Under the pieces are notes generated by a model. The model was not told the origin of the DNA. It did no database searches and worked only from the letters and a program-made list of their open reading frames with translations. A stretch of DNA of 64,000 bases from Adhaeribacter aquaticus DSM 16391 (GTDB lineage: Bacteria > Bacteroidota > Bacteroidia > Cytophagales > Hymenobacteraceae), in NCBI RefSeq assembly GCF_000473365.1, contig NZ_KI421517.1:372001-436000 (forward strand), read 5' to 3'. The translations under genes and the position numbers were made by a program. This document shows positions 18,117 to 26,824 of this stretch, in pieces; position 1 is the stretch's first letter; every line of letters starts with the position of its first letter.

Positions 18117-18701
18117 CTATTTTTGCTCTTGCAAAAGCATTTCTACTACCCGGGGCAGGTGTTCATGTTCCAGCGCCAGAACCCGTTTGGCTAATAATTC
18201 CGGCGTATCTTCTAATTCAACCGGGCAGACATGCTGGTAAATGGCAGCGCCCTGGTCATAATATTCATTCACATAATGAATGGTGATGCCTGATTCCTTT
18301 TCCTTTTGCTGCAGCACCGCTTCATGTACAAAATGGCCGTGCATTCCTTTACCGCCAAACTTAGGCAATAAGGCCGGATGAATGTTGATGATTTTGTTTG
18401 GGTAAGCTGCTATAAAATGAGCAGGCACCAGCCATAAAAAACCGGCTAAAACTACTAAATCAGGATTAAAAGTTTTTACTTGCTCTAGTACGGTTCCATT
18501 CCGGAAGGCTTCCCGAGTAAATACCTGGGCAGGTATGTTAAATTTCCTGGCCCGTTCTAAAGCAAAGGCCTCCGGATTATTGGAGAATAGCGCCACTATT
18601 CTTATAGAAGCATGATTATCAAAATATTCCATCAGGCGCTGAGCATTGCTGCCGGAGCCGGAAGCAAATATAACAACACGTTTAAAAGAGGAATCTGCCA
18701 T
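18117..18701 (-). CDS. purN: Phosphoribosylglycinamide formyltransferase
   Basis: The 194-residue protein has the GART fold. VIFASGSGSNAQRLMEY binds phosphate, LVVLAGFLWLVP precedes the catalytic region, NIHPALLPKFGGKGMHG holds the catalytic Asn and His, and GITIHYVNEYYDQG contains the catalytic Asp. It formylates GAR with 10-formyl-THF. It precedes purH, and a candidate -7 element lies 20 bp upstream. Confidence 0.96.
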   Translation of the reverse strand: MADSSFKRVVIFASGSGSNAQRLMEYFDNHASIRIVALFSNNPEAFALERARKFNIPAQVFTREAFRNGTVLEQVKTFNPDLVVLAGFLWLVPAHFIAAYPNKIINIHPALLPKFGGKGMHGHFVHEAVLQQKEKESGITIHYVNEYYDQGAAIYQHVCPVELEDTPELLAKRVLALEHEHLPRVVEMLLQEQK

Positions 18702-18720
18702 GGCGCTAAAAAAGAAAGCG

Positions 18721-18728
18721 CAAATATA
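18721..18728 (-). promoter_or_regulatory. Candidate -7 element for purN-purH
   Basis: TATATTTG on the minus strand matches TAnnTTTG perfectly. The leader to the purN ATG at 18701 would be only about 15 nt. No -33 box is obvious. Confidence 0.35.
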
Positions 18729-18928
18729 GATGATTAATATGGAATTGCACTGCCTATCTTAATCAAAATCCAGAATGACTTTATATTTCTTAGTATTTTA
18801 TTAACAAAACATTTCTGCAGCAGAATATTCTTAAATTTTATCCCGCCTTATGCTCAGCAAATTATAACTTTTAAACTATACAGGTCTTAGTTAAAAAATT
18901 TATCCAGCGGCCCAGACAATATAAAAAC

Positions 18929-18955
18929 AAAAGCCGGATTAGTAGTCCGGCTTTT
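18929..18955 (-). terminator. Terminator of the metzincin-like gene
   Basis: AAAAGCCGGA / TCCGGCTTTT hairpin with a 7-nt loop, 21 bp past the stop of the minus-strand gene above it. Confidence 0.85.
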
Positions 18956-18975
18956 CGCTTTCAGTTCTTTTCCAA

Positions 18976-19776
18976 TTATTTACCACCATTGGCCCGTAAA
19001 TCATTCAGGCAGTTAGCATCTAATTGTGGCATATTGCCCCCAAACAGGTTTTGTACCACATTACCGGTTTCTACGGTATAATGCATCAAACAATTAGAGT
19101 TTGTACAATGACGACCATGTGGTGCATCCTGATGATTGGTAACCATGGCTGTACCGGCATTAACTAAACCCAAAATATGAGCTAATTCATGCTGCCACAC
19201 TACAGTTTCCAATTTACTACGCTCAGGCTGGGTTATGCCACCTGATAGATCCCGGATAGTGCGTTCAAATAAAGCCATGGAGGTATTCCGGTAAGCCACG
19301 CCTAACACTTTGGCGTTATCTTTGTCTTCGGCATATTTGCTGTCAGCAAAAAAGAAATAAATAGCCATGGTATCCGGGCGAGTAAACTCTTTGCGGTTTC
19401 TGTCTTCAATAGCAGCTATATCAGCAGCTGTGTAGGACGTTTTACCTGGAGCCGGAATAGAACTTTGTTTTAAAATAATTCCTCCGGGTTTGTTCAGGCG
19501 TTGTTCCATAAAATTCTTCAGATTAGTAACGGCCTGAGAAGTTGGTTCAAAACCCTGAGCAGATTGAATCTCCACAATGACTTTGGTAAACTTTTCGGCT
19601 GATAATAAATCTCTAGCACTTTCCCCTACATTTTTCTTGTTCAGCACTCCATTTGGGTTGAAGTCCTTTTTGGGATCTGCCCCTTCTTTTTCTTCACAAC
19701 CAGCCAGGAATAAGGATTGACACACCACAGCCAGGAATAAAACTTTTTTTATACCAGATAAAAATCCTACGTTCAT
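18976..19776 (-). CDS. Secreted zinc-metalloprotease-like lipoprotein (metzincin type)
   Basis: The upstream-most in-frame ATG is at 19818, but the start is placed at the ATG at 19776, which yields a proper lipoprotein signal (lipobox FLAGC, Cys27). The 266-residue protein contains HELAHILGLVN near residue 196, matching the HExxHxxGxxN/H zinc site of metzincins. A Cys-flanked NSNCLMHYTVE block follows, in which Met is suited to a Met-turn. A NTSMALFERTIRD segment precedes it. It is predicted to be an outer-membrane or surface metalloprotease of unknown substrate. It has its own terminator and no operon partner. Confidence 0.7.
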   Translation of the reverse strand: MNVGFLSGIKKVLFLAVVCQSLFLAGCEEKEGADPKKDFNPNGVLNKKNVGESARDLLSAEKFTKVIVEIQSAQGFEPTSQAVTNLKNFMEQRLNKPGGIILKQSSIPAPGKTSYTAADIAAIEDRNRKEFTRPDTMAIYFFFADSKYAEDKDNAKVLGVAYRNTSMALFERTIRDLSGGITQPERSKLETVVWQHELAHILGLVNAGTAMVTNHQDAPHGRHCTNSNCLMHYTVETGNVVQNLFGGNMPQLDANCLNDLRANGGK

Positions 19777-19936
19777 ATTTAAATTTAAGTACAGTAAAAC
19801 ATCATTAATTCTGCTCAATAAAACGGAGAAGACTGGTAATTATTATTGATTTATAAAAATTACTACCTTAGCCAGTATATAACTTTTTAAATATTCTATT
19901 TTAAGCTATAACATCAAGTTAATTATTTTAAAACCA

Positions 19937-19964
19937 AAAAGGCCTTTCAAAAGAAAGGCCTTTT
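19937..19964 (-). terminator. Terminator of the UbiA gene
   Basis: AAAAGGCCTTTC / GAAAGGCCTTTT hairpin with a 4-nt loop, 85 bp past the prenyltransferase stop. Confidence 0.85.
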
Positions 19965-20048
19965 AATTGCAATCTTGAATCTTTATTTTACTTTGTAAGC
20001 GTTGAAACAAAGTTAACAGAAATTGAAATCTTTATTCTTTCACACCTA

Positions 20049-20897
20049 TTAGCGAAATAAAAGCATCGATAAAATACCCATTAGCATTATAGCTTTACAA
20101 TAGCGACTTAAAAAACTAAAATCCTTTTTACGATCAGCTTTTACTAAAAAATATAACAGTCCCATGCCCGGCAACAGCACCAGGATTACCATATGCAATG
20201 TAAAAAACAAGTCAACGAGGCGGTAAAGAATAGCCATGATAACGGTGGCAAAGAACGCTAACATTAGGGGGTATATCACCCATTTTGTTTTTGCAATCCC
20301 TAGCACAATGGGTAGGGTTCGGCAATCAAAAGAAGCATCGCCTTTTACATCTTCCATGTCTTTTATGATTTCACGAATAAGGGAAATAAGAAATGCAAAT
20401 ATGGCGTATGCCCAAATAGATTTATTTATGCTATTAAAATTTGCTGCCACTACTAATAGCATTAATGCTGATAATAAGGCAATAGTTAGGTTACCAACCA
20501 GAAAATATTTCTTTAACCTGGCAGAATACCCCCACAGCAACATCGTAGCGAAAAAATTTATAAATCCTACTTTCCAGTTTATAGCCAGACCTACTACAAT
20601 TCCAATTCCTGATAGAATAAGATGGGCAAGCATTGCTTGCCGCCGGTTTATCGTTTTACCAACTACTAACCTTTTCGGTTTATTGATAGCATCTATTTTA
20701 ATATCATAATAATCATTAATAATATAGCCGGCAGCAGCCACACAAAAGGTAGAAAGCAATAACAAATAAAAACGGTCATTCAGAATTATCCGCCAAATAA
20801 TAATATCTGGCTGCAGCAGGCATGCCTGAACCAAAAGTTGGCAAAAGGCAATCAGCAACAGGTTGGGAAACCGAATCAGGTTAAAAACTTTCTTCAA
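20049..20897 (-). CDS. UbiA-family prenyltransferase (geranylgeranylglycerol-phosphate geranylgeranyltransferase-like)
   Basis: The 282-residue membrane protein has about 8 TM segments and the two Asp-rich motifs of UbiA enzymes: NDYYDIKID (61-69) and DMEDVKGD (180-187). Both bind Mg and the prenyl diphosphate. Bacteroidota copies in this setting are usually named as digeranylgeranylglyceryl phosphate synthase-like; the real substrate is not known from sequence. The start is TTG at 20895-20897, with no nearby ATG. It lies in a loose cluster with csp, a KdsC-like gene and a DUF2520 gene. Confidence 0.85.
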   Translation of the reverse strand: MKKVFNLIRFPNLLLIAFCQLLVQACLLQPDIIIWRIILNDRFYLLLLSTFCVAAAGYIINDYYDIKIDAINKPKRLVVGKTINRRQAMLAHLILSGIGIVVGLAINWKVGFINFFATMLLWGYSARLKKYFLVGNLTIALLSALMLLVVAANFNSINKSIWAYAIFAFLISLIREIIKDMEDVKGDASFDCRTLPIVLGIAKTKWVIYPLMLAFFATVIMAILYRLVDLFFTLHMVILVLLPGMGLLYFLVKADRKKDFSFLSRYCKAIMLMGILSMLLFR

Positions 20898-20961
20898 GAA
20901 ATCTGGCTTATAAGATAAGGCACTAAGATTAATAACAAATCTACAGCTATTGCCTTAAAAT

Positions 20962-20989
20962 AAAAAAGCTCCCGGGCGGGAGCTTTTAT
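20962..20989 (-). terminator. Terminator of the cold-shock gene
   Basis: AAAAGCTCCCG / CGGGAGCTTTT hairpin followed by a T run on the minus strand, 28 bp past the csp stop. Confidence 0.85.
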
Positions 20990-21016
20990 TGATGGGAATG
21001 GAAATATTATATTGCA

Positions 21017-21211
21017 CTAAACTTTTTTCACGTTTACTGCATTGATGCCTTTTTTACCTTCTTGTGTGTCAAACTCAACTTTATCATTCTGCTGAATCTG
21101 AGTACCATTTAAACCAGTAATGTGTACGAAGAAGTCTTCTTTGCTAATGTCATCTGTAATAAATCCGTAGCCTTTTGATTCATTAAAGAATTTTACTGTT
21201 CCTGTTTTCAT
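21017..21211 (-). CDS. Cold-shock-domain protein (CspA family)
   Basis: The 64-residue protein is a complete cold-shock domain: GTVKFFNESKGYGFI is RNP-1, DFFVHIT is RNP-2, and GKKGINAVNVKKV is the last strand. It binds single-stranded RNA or DNA and may melt mRNA structure. It has its own terminator. Upstream (21244-21251) is a TATATTTA promoter-like box, preceded by three phased T tracts. Confidence 0.95.
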   Translation of the reverse strand: MKTGTVKFFNESKGYGFITDDISKEDFFVHITGLNGTQIQQNDKVEFDTQEGKKGINAVNVKKV

Positions 21212-21243
21212 AAAAAATTAAAAATTTGAATTTAAATATCCTG

Positions 21244-21301
21244 TAAATATAGGAGTATTTTATTTCCACACAACTTTTTAAACTTTTTTTTAAACTTTTT
21301 T
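21244..21301 (-). promoter_or_regulatory. csp promoter region with phased A/T tracts
   Basis: A near-consensus -7 box, TATATTTA (21244-21251, minus strand), lies 33 bp before the csp ATG. Upstream of it are three T tracts at 21275-21279, 21284-21291 and 21296-21301, spaced about 10.5-11 bp centre to centre. That arrangement predicts curved DNA or an UP-like element. Confidence 0.4.
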
Positions 21302-21333
21302 AAAATACCAGCATTTTTTACAAATCCTGTAAC

Positions 21334-21834
21334 TTACCAACGGCTCTGAGTTTTCATAACTAATTCTATCAATTCACGGGCTGCGCCTTTGCCTCCTGGT
21401 TTAGCAGCAATGTAATTAGCAACCGAAACTACATCTGAGACAGCATCTTCTGGGCAGGCCGCTACTCCACATTGCAGCATTACTTCCAAATCCGGCACAT
21501 CATCTCCCATATAAGCAATTTGCTCGGCCGTTAAGCCATACTTCTGCAGGTAGTCTGCAAACACTACTTTTTTATCTGGAATGCCGAGAAAAATATCGGT
21601 CACATCAAGTGATAATAACCGTTTCCGGACCCCTTCTTCCTGCCGGCCCGATATAATAGCAACCTTATAACCTTTATTTATAGCATGACGGATCGCAAAT
21701 CCATCTTTAATGTTGAAAGAACGGACCTGTTCTCCACTTTCCAGGGCTAATAAACTTCCATCAGTAAGTACGCCATCAACATCAAAAATAAAGGCTTTAA
21801 TCTGACTTAAATCTAAGGACGGGTGGTGGTGCAT
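21334..21834 (-). CDS. KdsC-like HAD phosphatase (3-deoxy-D-manno-octulosonate 8-phosphate phosphatase type)
   Basis: The 166-residue single-domain HAD protein has DVDGVLTDGSL (nucleophile and acid Asp), ISGRQEEGVRKR (motif II Ser) and YMGDDVPDLEVM (motif IV). The layout and the LTDG motif fit KdsC, which dephosphorylates KDO-8-P for lipopolysaccharide synthesis. The related NeuA-fused or generic HAD-IIIA members cannot be fully excluded. It has no cap domain and probably acts as a tetramer, as KdsC does. Confidence 0.88.
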   Translation of the reverse strand: MHHHPSLDLSQIKAFIFDVDGVLTDGSLLALESGEQVRSFNIKDGFAIRHAINKGYKVAIISGRQEEGVRKRLLSLDVTDIFLGIPDKKVVFADYLQKYGLTAEQIAYMGDDVPDLEVMLQCGVAACPEDAVSDVVSVANYIAAKPGGKGAARELIELVMKTQSRW

Positions 21835-21931
21835 AATTTTCTTGAATTAAAAATATTTAAATGTAGGAACCCTTATCTTTTATTAATTAAACTAAAGCAT
21901 TAAACTTTTATTTTTTTAACCTGTAGTACTT

Positions 21932-22195
21932 TTATTGATTTACGCGCCATTCACTAGTCCATTTTGGCTTAATATGTTTAGGATCACTTTCGTTAGCTTC
22001 CCATCTTTATTTTCAAAGGTATCTAATGCTAACACCCACTGTAGGAAACCGAATACAGGAAATTTTGACCTTATTAGATTTGATCCTAAAATATCAGCAG
22101 TAAGCTTTAATACAATCTTCTGGGCCTTTCCAATATTTATGTGGCTCGTTCAGGTTAATTTTAATATTGTATTTACTTAGCCACTCCTGATAACC
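21932..22195 (-). pseudogene. Decayed gene fragment with frameshifts
   Basis: No intact ORF exists on this strand, but coding-like sequence is spread over two frames. Frame one gives 33 stop-free codons (22195-22097) with EWLSKYNIKINLNEPHKYW. Frame two gives 69 stop-free codons (22149-21943) with LGSNLIRSKFPVFGFLQWV and LALDTFENKDGKLTK. Frame one resumes near the end with DPKHIKPKWTSEWRVNQ before a stop at 21932-21934. It has no start codon and begins at the fdx stop. It looks like the C-terminal part of an unrecognised gene. A plus-strand ORF over 21935-22180 is probably its shadow. Confidence 0.35.
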
Positions 22196-22200
22196 CTAGC

Positions 22201-22557
22201 TCATTTACCTAATATGTTCTCCCTATCTTGATGATTTGGAAAATCTTGTTCCGGAATGGTGACTACCAAATCTTCGTTCCCCTGCACTACACACTGACAA
22301 GCTAAGCGGGAATGTAACTTCGGATCTTTGGCCTGATTGATAAAATTTTTTTCCTTATCGGAAATTTCAGGTAAACCAGCCATTCCTGCTTCCACATAAA
22401 TATGACAGGTACTGCACTCACATATGCCACCGCAATTATGTTGCAATTTTAGTTTGTTATTAAGTGCGACATTCAGCACTGATTCGCCCTCCATAGCAGG
22501 ATACTTCTGATCAGGCTGGCCATCTACAAACTTAAAGGTTACATTGACAACTTTCAT
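22201..22557 (-). CDS. 2Fe-2S ferredoxin (adrenodoxin type)
   Basis: The 118-residue protein carries all four cluster ligands: Cys in NCGGICECSTC (Cx5Cx2C) and the distal LACQC. This is the ISC-type or adrenodoxin-like ferredoxin pattern. It probably donates electrons to Fe-S assembly or other oxidoreductases. It contrasts with the ferredoxin at 8010, which lacks the third Cys. It lies 112 bp after the DUF2520 gene on the same strand. Confidence 0.9.
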   Translation of the reverse strand: MKVVNVTFKFVDGQPDQKYPAMEGESVLNVALNNKLKLQHNCGGICECSTCHIYVEAGMAGLPEISDKEKNFINQAKDPKLHSRLACQCVVQGNEDLVVTIPEQDFPNHQDRENILGK

Positions 22558-22669
22558 TGTACTTCTAGCTAATATTAGTCGGTAAAAGTAGTAAAGCAGG
22601 TCCCCAGTACAAATAATATTTTATAGTACGGGCCAACCCAAACTTCGGGACCAGCTAAAAACTTTCCAT

Positions 22670-23476
22670 TTATTTCTTTTGATTCTGAATGCTTAGCGAA
22701 ATCAACTTATATAATTGCTGGTAATTGGTGTTGGGTGCTAAGAATTGCATCTGCGCTTGCATAATGTTCTGATCTCCACGAACAGCTGGTCCTGTTTGCA
22801 CCTCATAAGGGTTGTTTTTCATTGCTTTGGTGATGGTACTTTCTACCAAAGGTTTAAGCAGAACAGGATCCAAACCATGACCTTGCAAAATTTCCTGGCT
22901 TATGCCTAATAAGTGGTTAGTAAAATTACAAGCAAAAACAGCGGCCAGGTGCAGTATCTTTCGGTCTTGGCTTGATAAGCTAAAAACCGAAGATGAAATA
23001 CTGTGTGCTAAATCCTGTAAAATTCTTACCGTTGTATCATCTTCTGCTTCAATTGCAATGGGAGTATTGGCAAGATCTACAGCCTGGTTTTTGCTAAAAG
23101 TTTGGACAGGGTAAAAAACCCCTTTTTTAAATTTTTGCGTGGTAAATAAGACGTTCATTGATAAACTTCCGGAAGTATGTACCACCAAACTATCAGGAGG
23201 AAATTGCATTTGGTTAATAACCTCCGGAATAGCAGCATCGTTTAGACACAGCAGGTAAATATCAGCAGGCTGGGAACTACTAAAATTAAGCGAATCGGAA
23301 GCAACAGCATTTTGTAGTTTTCGTGCCAACGCTTGTGCATGGGCTAATTGGCGGGAATACACTGCCTGTACCGCGTGCCCTGCTTTTTCGAAAGCAATAC
23401 TTAAATGCGTGGCTACATTCCCGGACCCAACCATTGTTATAAGCAAGGGTTTTGTAACTTGAGCAGGTATTTTCAA
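22670..23476 (-). CDS. Rossmann-fold DUF2520 protein (F420/NADP-oxidoreductase-like)
   Basis: The 268-residue protein has an N-terminal nucleotide-binding loop MVGSGNVATHLS and a C-terminal helical DUF2520 domain with FACNFTNHLLGIS and LKPLVESTITKAM. The annotated start is TTG at 23474-23476. The first ATG (residue 15) would cut the first Rossmann strand, so the TTG is preferred. Substrate unknown. In Bacteroidota this family often lies next to a KdsC-like phosphatase and a UbiA enzyme (from memory), and both are found within 3 kb here. Confidence 0.8.
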   Translation of the reverse strand: MKIPAQVTKPLLITMVGSGNVATHLSIAFEKAGHAVQAVYSRQLAHAQALARKLQNAVASDSLNFSSSQPADIYLLCLNDAAIPEVINQMQFPPDSLVVHTSGSLSMNVLFTTQKFKKGVFYPVQTFSKNQAVDLANTPIAIEAEDDTTVRILQDLAHSISSSVFSLSSQDRKILHLAAVFACNFTNHLLGISQEILQGHGLDPVLLKPLVESTITKAMKNNPYEVQTGPAVRGDQNIMQAQMQFLAPNTNYQQLYKLISLSIQNQKK

Positions 23477-23502
23477 TATTTCTAAATATTTACTAAAACA
23501 AA

Positions 23503-23526
23503 AAGCTCCCTTGCAGGAGGGAGCTT
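23503..23526 (-). terminator. Terminator of the ccm cluster
   Basis: AAGCTCCCT / AGGGAGCTT hairpin followed by a T-rich run on the minus strand, 21 bp past the ccmF stop. Confidence 0.85.
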
Positions 23527-23546
23527 AAAGTAATTTCAAATGTAGG

Positions 23547-26153
23547 TTATACGTTTGCTACTTGTTTAGATCGGGTTGCCCGTTGTTTGGCTGAACCTTT
23601 ATCCGGAGCAGCATCCGTAACGGAGCTACCTTCTTTATACCGACGAACAATAGCCATCACAAATCCGATACTCATTAAGATGGTTCCTATCCAAAGAACA
23701 TTAATAAAGGGTTTCTCCATCGCCTTCAGAATAATATAATCTTTTTGCGTTGTGTTTACGCCTATTTTGAAGCGGTTAGCTTTTGTATCAATGTTCATAA
23801 AAGTAAGGCGTAAACCTAAATCTTCTATCTCATCCGGAATACGACCAACCATACTATCTTTTATTACAAAGATTGGGTGCCCGTGGTACTCCTTATTATT
23901 CTCACCATAAATTTTCAGGTCAGCTTGTACAGCTACATCAGTTTCTCCTAACTGTACACCTTCTATTTTACGGGTTGGTTCAATGCCTTTCAACACGGCA
24001 AAATAATCGTTCAGAAATAAGGTATCGCCTATGGCTAAATCAAACTCTTTCAGTTCGCTCCACTCCCGCTCCTCTTCATTTCCAACTGCCGAAACGTGGG
24101 TATATAAATCAGATGTTAAACCATTCTTTATAGAAGGAGAAGCAATAAAACCCATTTCCCGGTTTACTTGGGCCCGAGGATACAATTCAAATGTTTTACC
24201 AGATTCTTTTTCCAGGTATTGTACTTGGTAGTAAGTATTCTCAGGATAGATACCTACTGTGTCGCCGGTTTTAAAATACAATTTATCTTTATATTTTAAA
24301 TCAGTACGTGCCAAAGCCCGGTGCTCATCTTCTAACCGGAACAACAATTCCCGGTTAACATACTCCGGAAAATCTTTCACTTCTAAAAACTTGCCTTTGT
24401 AGGTAAGCTTATATTTACCCATATCCGCATCATCGTTACGGAAAAGCAGTACGTTGTCACGGTTAATGTCTTCTGGGAACTCGCGGGAATAAAGCAATCC
24501 AGACGTGTTCATGGAAACAATACTGGAATAGCCGGAAGAGTAAAGTATTCCAATAAGCATTAAGGCAATACCTATGTGCGCAACAGCTCCACCTGTTAGT
24601 ACAGCTTTCCGTTTCACTAAGGTAAATATCATACCTAGATTAGCTATTACCGCAAAGAACGAGGCCACCAATAAAATAATGTAAATTGGATTATCAATTT
24701 TAGGTCCTATGCCCATTTTACCTAATACTAATATCAGACTTACAAACAGCAAGGTTAAAATAAGTGGTACGGCTAAAGCATTCGCTAATTTTTCCTTATC
24801 GTTTTTTTGCCACCACATTAATTGCGCAAAACCAGATAATATGGCAATAGCTACTCCCATCCAAAGCTGGAATTTAGTGTAGTGCGCAATCTGATCAGCT
24901 GGCAGGGCCAGATTAGTTTTGATACCGATAAAGCCCATGAAAGCATTATATACCGGAATGGATGTAGTAACTAACACCTGGAAAGCCCCTAAACATAAAA
25001 CTGCTGCCCCTATAAAAACCCAGAACTCACTGTTATAAGTAGTAAGTTCTTTTTGGGTAGCAGGAATAGCCTTCCAGCGCCAGATTAAAAGCACAATTGC
25101 TAATACCACAAAGGCTGCCAGGTACGAAAATAACTGACCCGATAAACCTAAGTCTGTAAAAGAGTGAACAGAGGCGTTGCCTAAAATACCGCTTCTGGTT
25201 AAGAAGGTAGCATATAAAACTAACAGAAAAGTAGTTATTACTAATATAAAAGTGGTATGTAAAGCAGATTTACTACGCTTATAGATAACCATAGTATGGA
25301 TACCAGCCACCAATACCAACCACGGAATATACACCGCGTTTTCTACCGGGTCCCAGTTCCAGTAACCGCCAAAGTTAAGGGTTTCATAAGCCCAGTAGGC
25401 TCCCATCATTATACCAACGCCTAAAACCACACCTCCAAACAAAGCCCAGGGTAAGGCTGGCTTTATCCACTCCTTAAATTCATTTTTCCATAAACCAGCA
25501 ATGGCAAAAGCAAAAGGCACTAATGTAATGGCAAAACCTAAGAATAAGGTTGGCGGGTGAATAACCATCCAATAGTTCTGTAACAAAGGATTCAAGCCAG
25601 TGCCATCGCTAGGGATATAATTAGGATTAAGCTTAAATACCGGAGCATCCGGCATAAAGTCACGCAACAGGATAAAGGGAGAAGAACCAATTTTCAGGTC
25701 TCCTACAACTATTCCCAAAATCATGGAAGCCAGGAATATTTGCACAAAAGCGAAAACAGCCATTGTAGGCGCTTCCCACTTTTTGTTAAATTTGATAATA
25801 GCCAGTCCTAATAAGGTATGCCAGAAAATCCACAACAAGAAACTCCCTTCCTGACCTTCCCAAAAGCAGGAAATCATAAAGTGAGTAGGCAGGTAGTTAG
25901 AAGAATGACTCCAGGCGTAATAATATTCGTAGCGGTGGGTATAAATAATGGTAAACAAAGCTGCTATAATACCCATTACCGCTAAAGTATGTACAAAAAA
26001 TGCTCCCCGGCCTAATCTTTGCCAGTTAGCATCAACCATACCCAGCGGCTGCTTCAGGGTTGCCATAAAATAAGAAAGTGCCGAAACAATGGCCGCTACA
26101 AAAGCCAGTATAACGCAAAAGTGCCCCAGGTCACCAATAAATGTATTTATCAC
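23547..26153 (-). CDS. ccmF: Cytochrome c haem lyase component CcmF (CcsA-type)
   Basis: The 868-residue polytopic protein has the CcmF/CcsA core. WEGQEGSFLLWIFWH and GGYWNWDPVENAVYIPW is the tryptophan-rich WWD haem-handling region, followed by further TM segments and a large periplasmic domain (about 560-820). It transfers haem from holo-CcmE to apocytochrome c. The start codon is GTG at 26151-26153, which gives the usual MINTFIGDLGH start. The C-terminus is basic and cytoplasmic. It is the last gene of the ccmB-ccmC-ccmD-like-ccmE-ccmF cluster. Confidence 0.93.
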   Translation of the reverse strand: MINTFIGDLGHFCVILAFVAAIVSALSYFMATLKQPLGMVDANWQRLGRGAFFVHTLAVMGIIAALFTIIYTHRYEYYYAWSHSSNYLPTHFMISCFWEGQEGSFLLWIFWHTLLGLAIIKFNKKWEAPTMAVFAFVQIFLASMILGIVVGDLKIGSSPFILLRDFMPDAPVFKLNPNYIPSDGTGLNPLLQNYWMVIHPPTLFLGFAITLVPFAFAIAGLWKNEFKEWIKPALPWALFGGVVLGVGIMMGAYWAYETLNFGGYWNWDPVENAVYIPWLVLVAGIHTMVIYKRSKSALHTTFILVITTFLLVLYATFLTRSGILGNASVHSFTDLGLSGQLFSYLAAFVVLAIVLLIWRWKAIPATQKELTTYNSEFWVFIGAAVLCLGAFQVLVTTSIPVYNAFMGFIGIKTNLALPADQIAHYTKFQLWMGVAIAILSGFAQLMWWQKNDKEKLANALAVPLILTLLFVSLILVLGKMGIGPKIDNPIYIILLVASFFAVIANLGMIFTLVKRKAVLTGGAVAHIGIALMLIGILYSSGYSSIVSMNTSGLLYSREFPEDINRDNVLLFRNDDADMGKYKLTYKGKFLEVKDFPEYVNRELLFRLEDEHRALARTDLKYKDKLYFKTGDTVGIYPENTYYQVQYLEKESGKTFELYPRAQVNREMGFIASPSIKNGLTSDLYTHVSAVGNEEEREWSELKEFDLAIGDTLFLNDYFAVLKGIEPTRKIEGVQLGETDVAVQADLKIYGENNKEYHGHPIFVIKDSMVGRIPDEIEDLGLRLTFMNIDTKANRFKIGVNTTQKDYIILKAMEKPFINVLWIGTILMSIGFVMAIVRRYKEGSSVTDAAPDKGSAKQRATRSKQVANV

Positions 26154-26301
26154 TTCTTTTATTTTTAAGTGGTAAGTTTAAAGTTATAAGTTGACATTAC
26201 TACTTTGATACTTTTTGCAACTTTTAACTTCAATTAAATTTAAATTTCCTTTTAAGTAACTAGCAGCAAAACTTACCACCTATTACTTAAAACTATTAAT
26301 T

Positions 26302-26727
26302 TTATAATCCGGCGGTTTCGGCTTTTATTTCGTTCTCCACGTATTTAGACGGGCACTTCAGCAATATTTTATCAGCTACGAAAATATCTCTATTCATTTT
26401 GCCAATAATTACTACCTGCTCCGACCGTTCAAAATCCTGGGGTTTCGGTTTAAAATAAACCACCTGTTGCTCTATTCTATTGGTATCAACCAAGGTAAAG
26501 GTAAAGTAGTTCGGGTCCAGCAACGGATCGTATTTCATCCCCAAAATATGATTGTTTGGGTCTTTCTTCAGTCGCCCAACCACGTGCACCGCATTATTAT
26601 TTCCTTCAGAAGCCAATTCGCGCGCTTCTTTAAAAGAAACATAAGAACTGGCATCGCCTGCCGTAGAAACTATAATAGCTATTGCCATGGCAATAATGGC
26701 GATTCCGATTATATGTGTTTTTTTCAT
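26302..26727 (-). CDS. ccmE: Cytochrome c maturation haem chaperone CcmE
   Basis: The 141-residue protein has one N-terminal TM anchor and the CcmE OB fold with VHVVGRLKKD, FTLVDTNRIEQQVVYF and VVIIGKMNRDIFVADKILLKCPSKY. The LLKCPSKY end is the family signature. In classical CcmE haem is bound by a His in the HDENY motif. That motif is not seen here, as in other Bacteroidota CcmE, which end at KCPSKY. It lies between the CcmD-like and ccmF genes. Confidence 0.85.
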   Translation of the reverse strand: MKKTHIIGIAIIAMAIAIIVSTAGDASSYVSFKEARELASEGNNNAVHVVGRLKKDPNNHILGMKYDPLLDPNYFTFTLVDTNRIEQQVVYFKPKPQDFERSEQVVIIGKMNRDIFVADKILLKCPSKYVENEIKAETAGL

Positions 26728-26824
26728 TTTAACTTTTATTCAAATGAATTTGCTTCCTTTTAACAAGAAAAAAGATAATTAAAATCCAATAAACTGAAAT
26801 AATTTACAGGCTTTATTGTGTTTA

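Noticed and set aside
21935-22180. Plus-strand ORF of 81 codons
   Set aside because: Rich in Phe, Ile and Asn with no domain, and antisense to the more protein-like minus-strand remnant; most likely a shadow.
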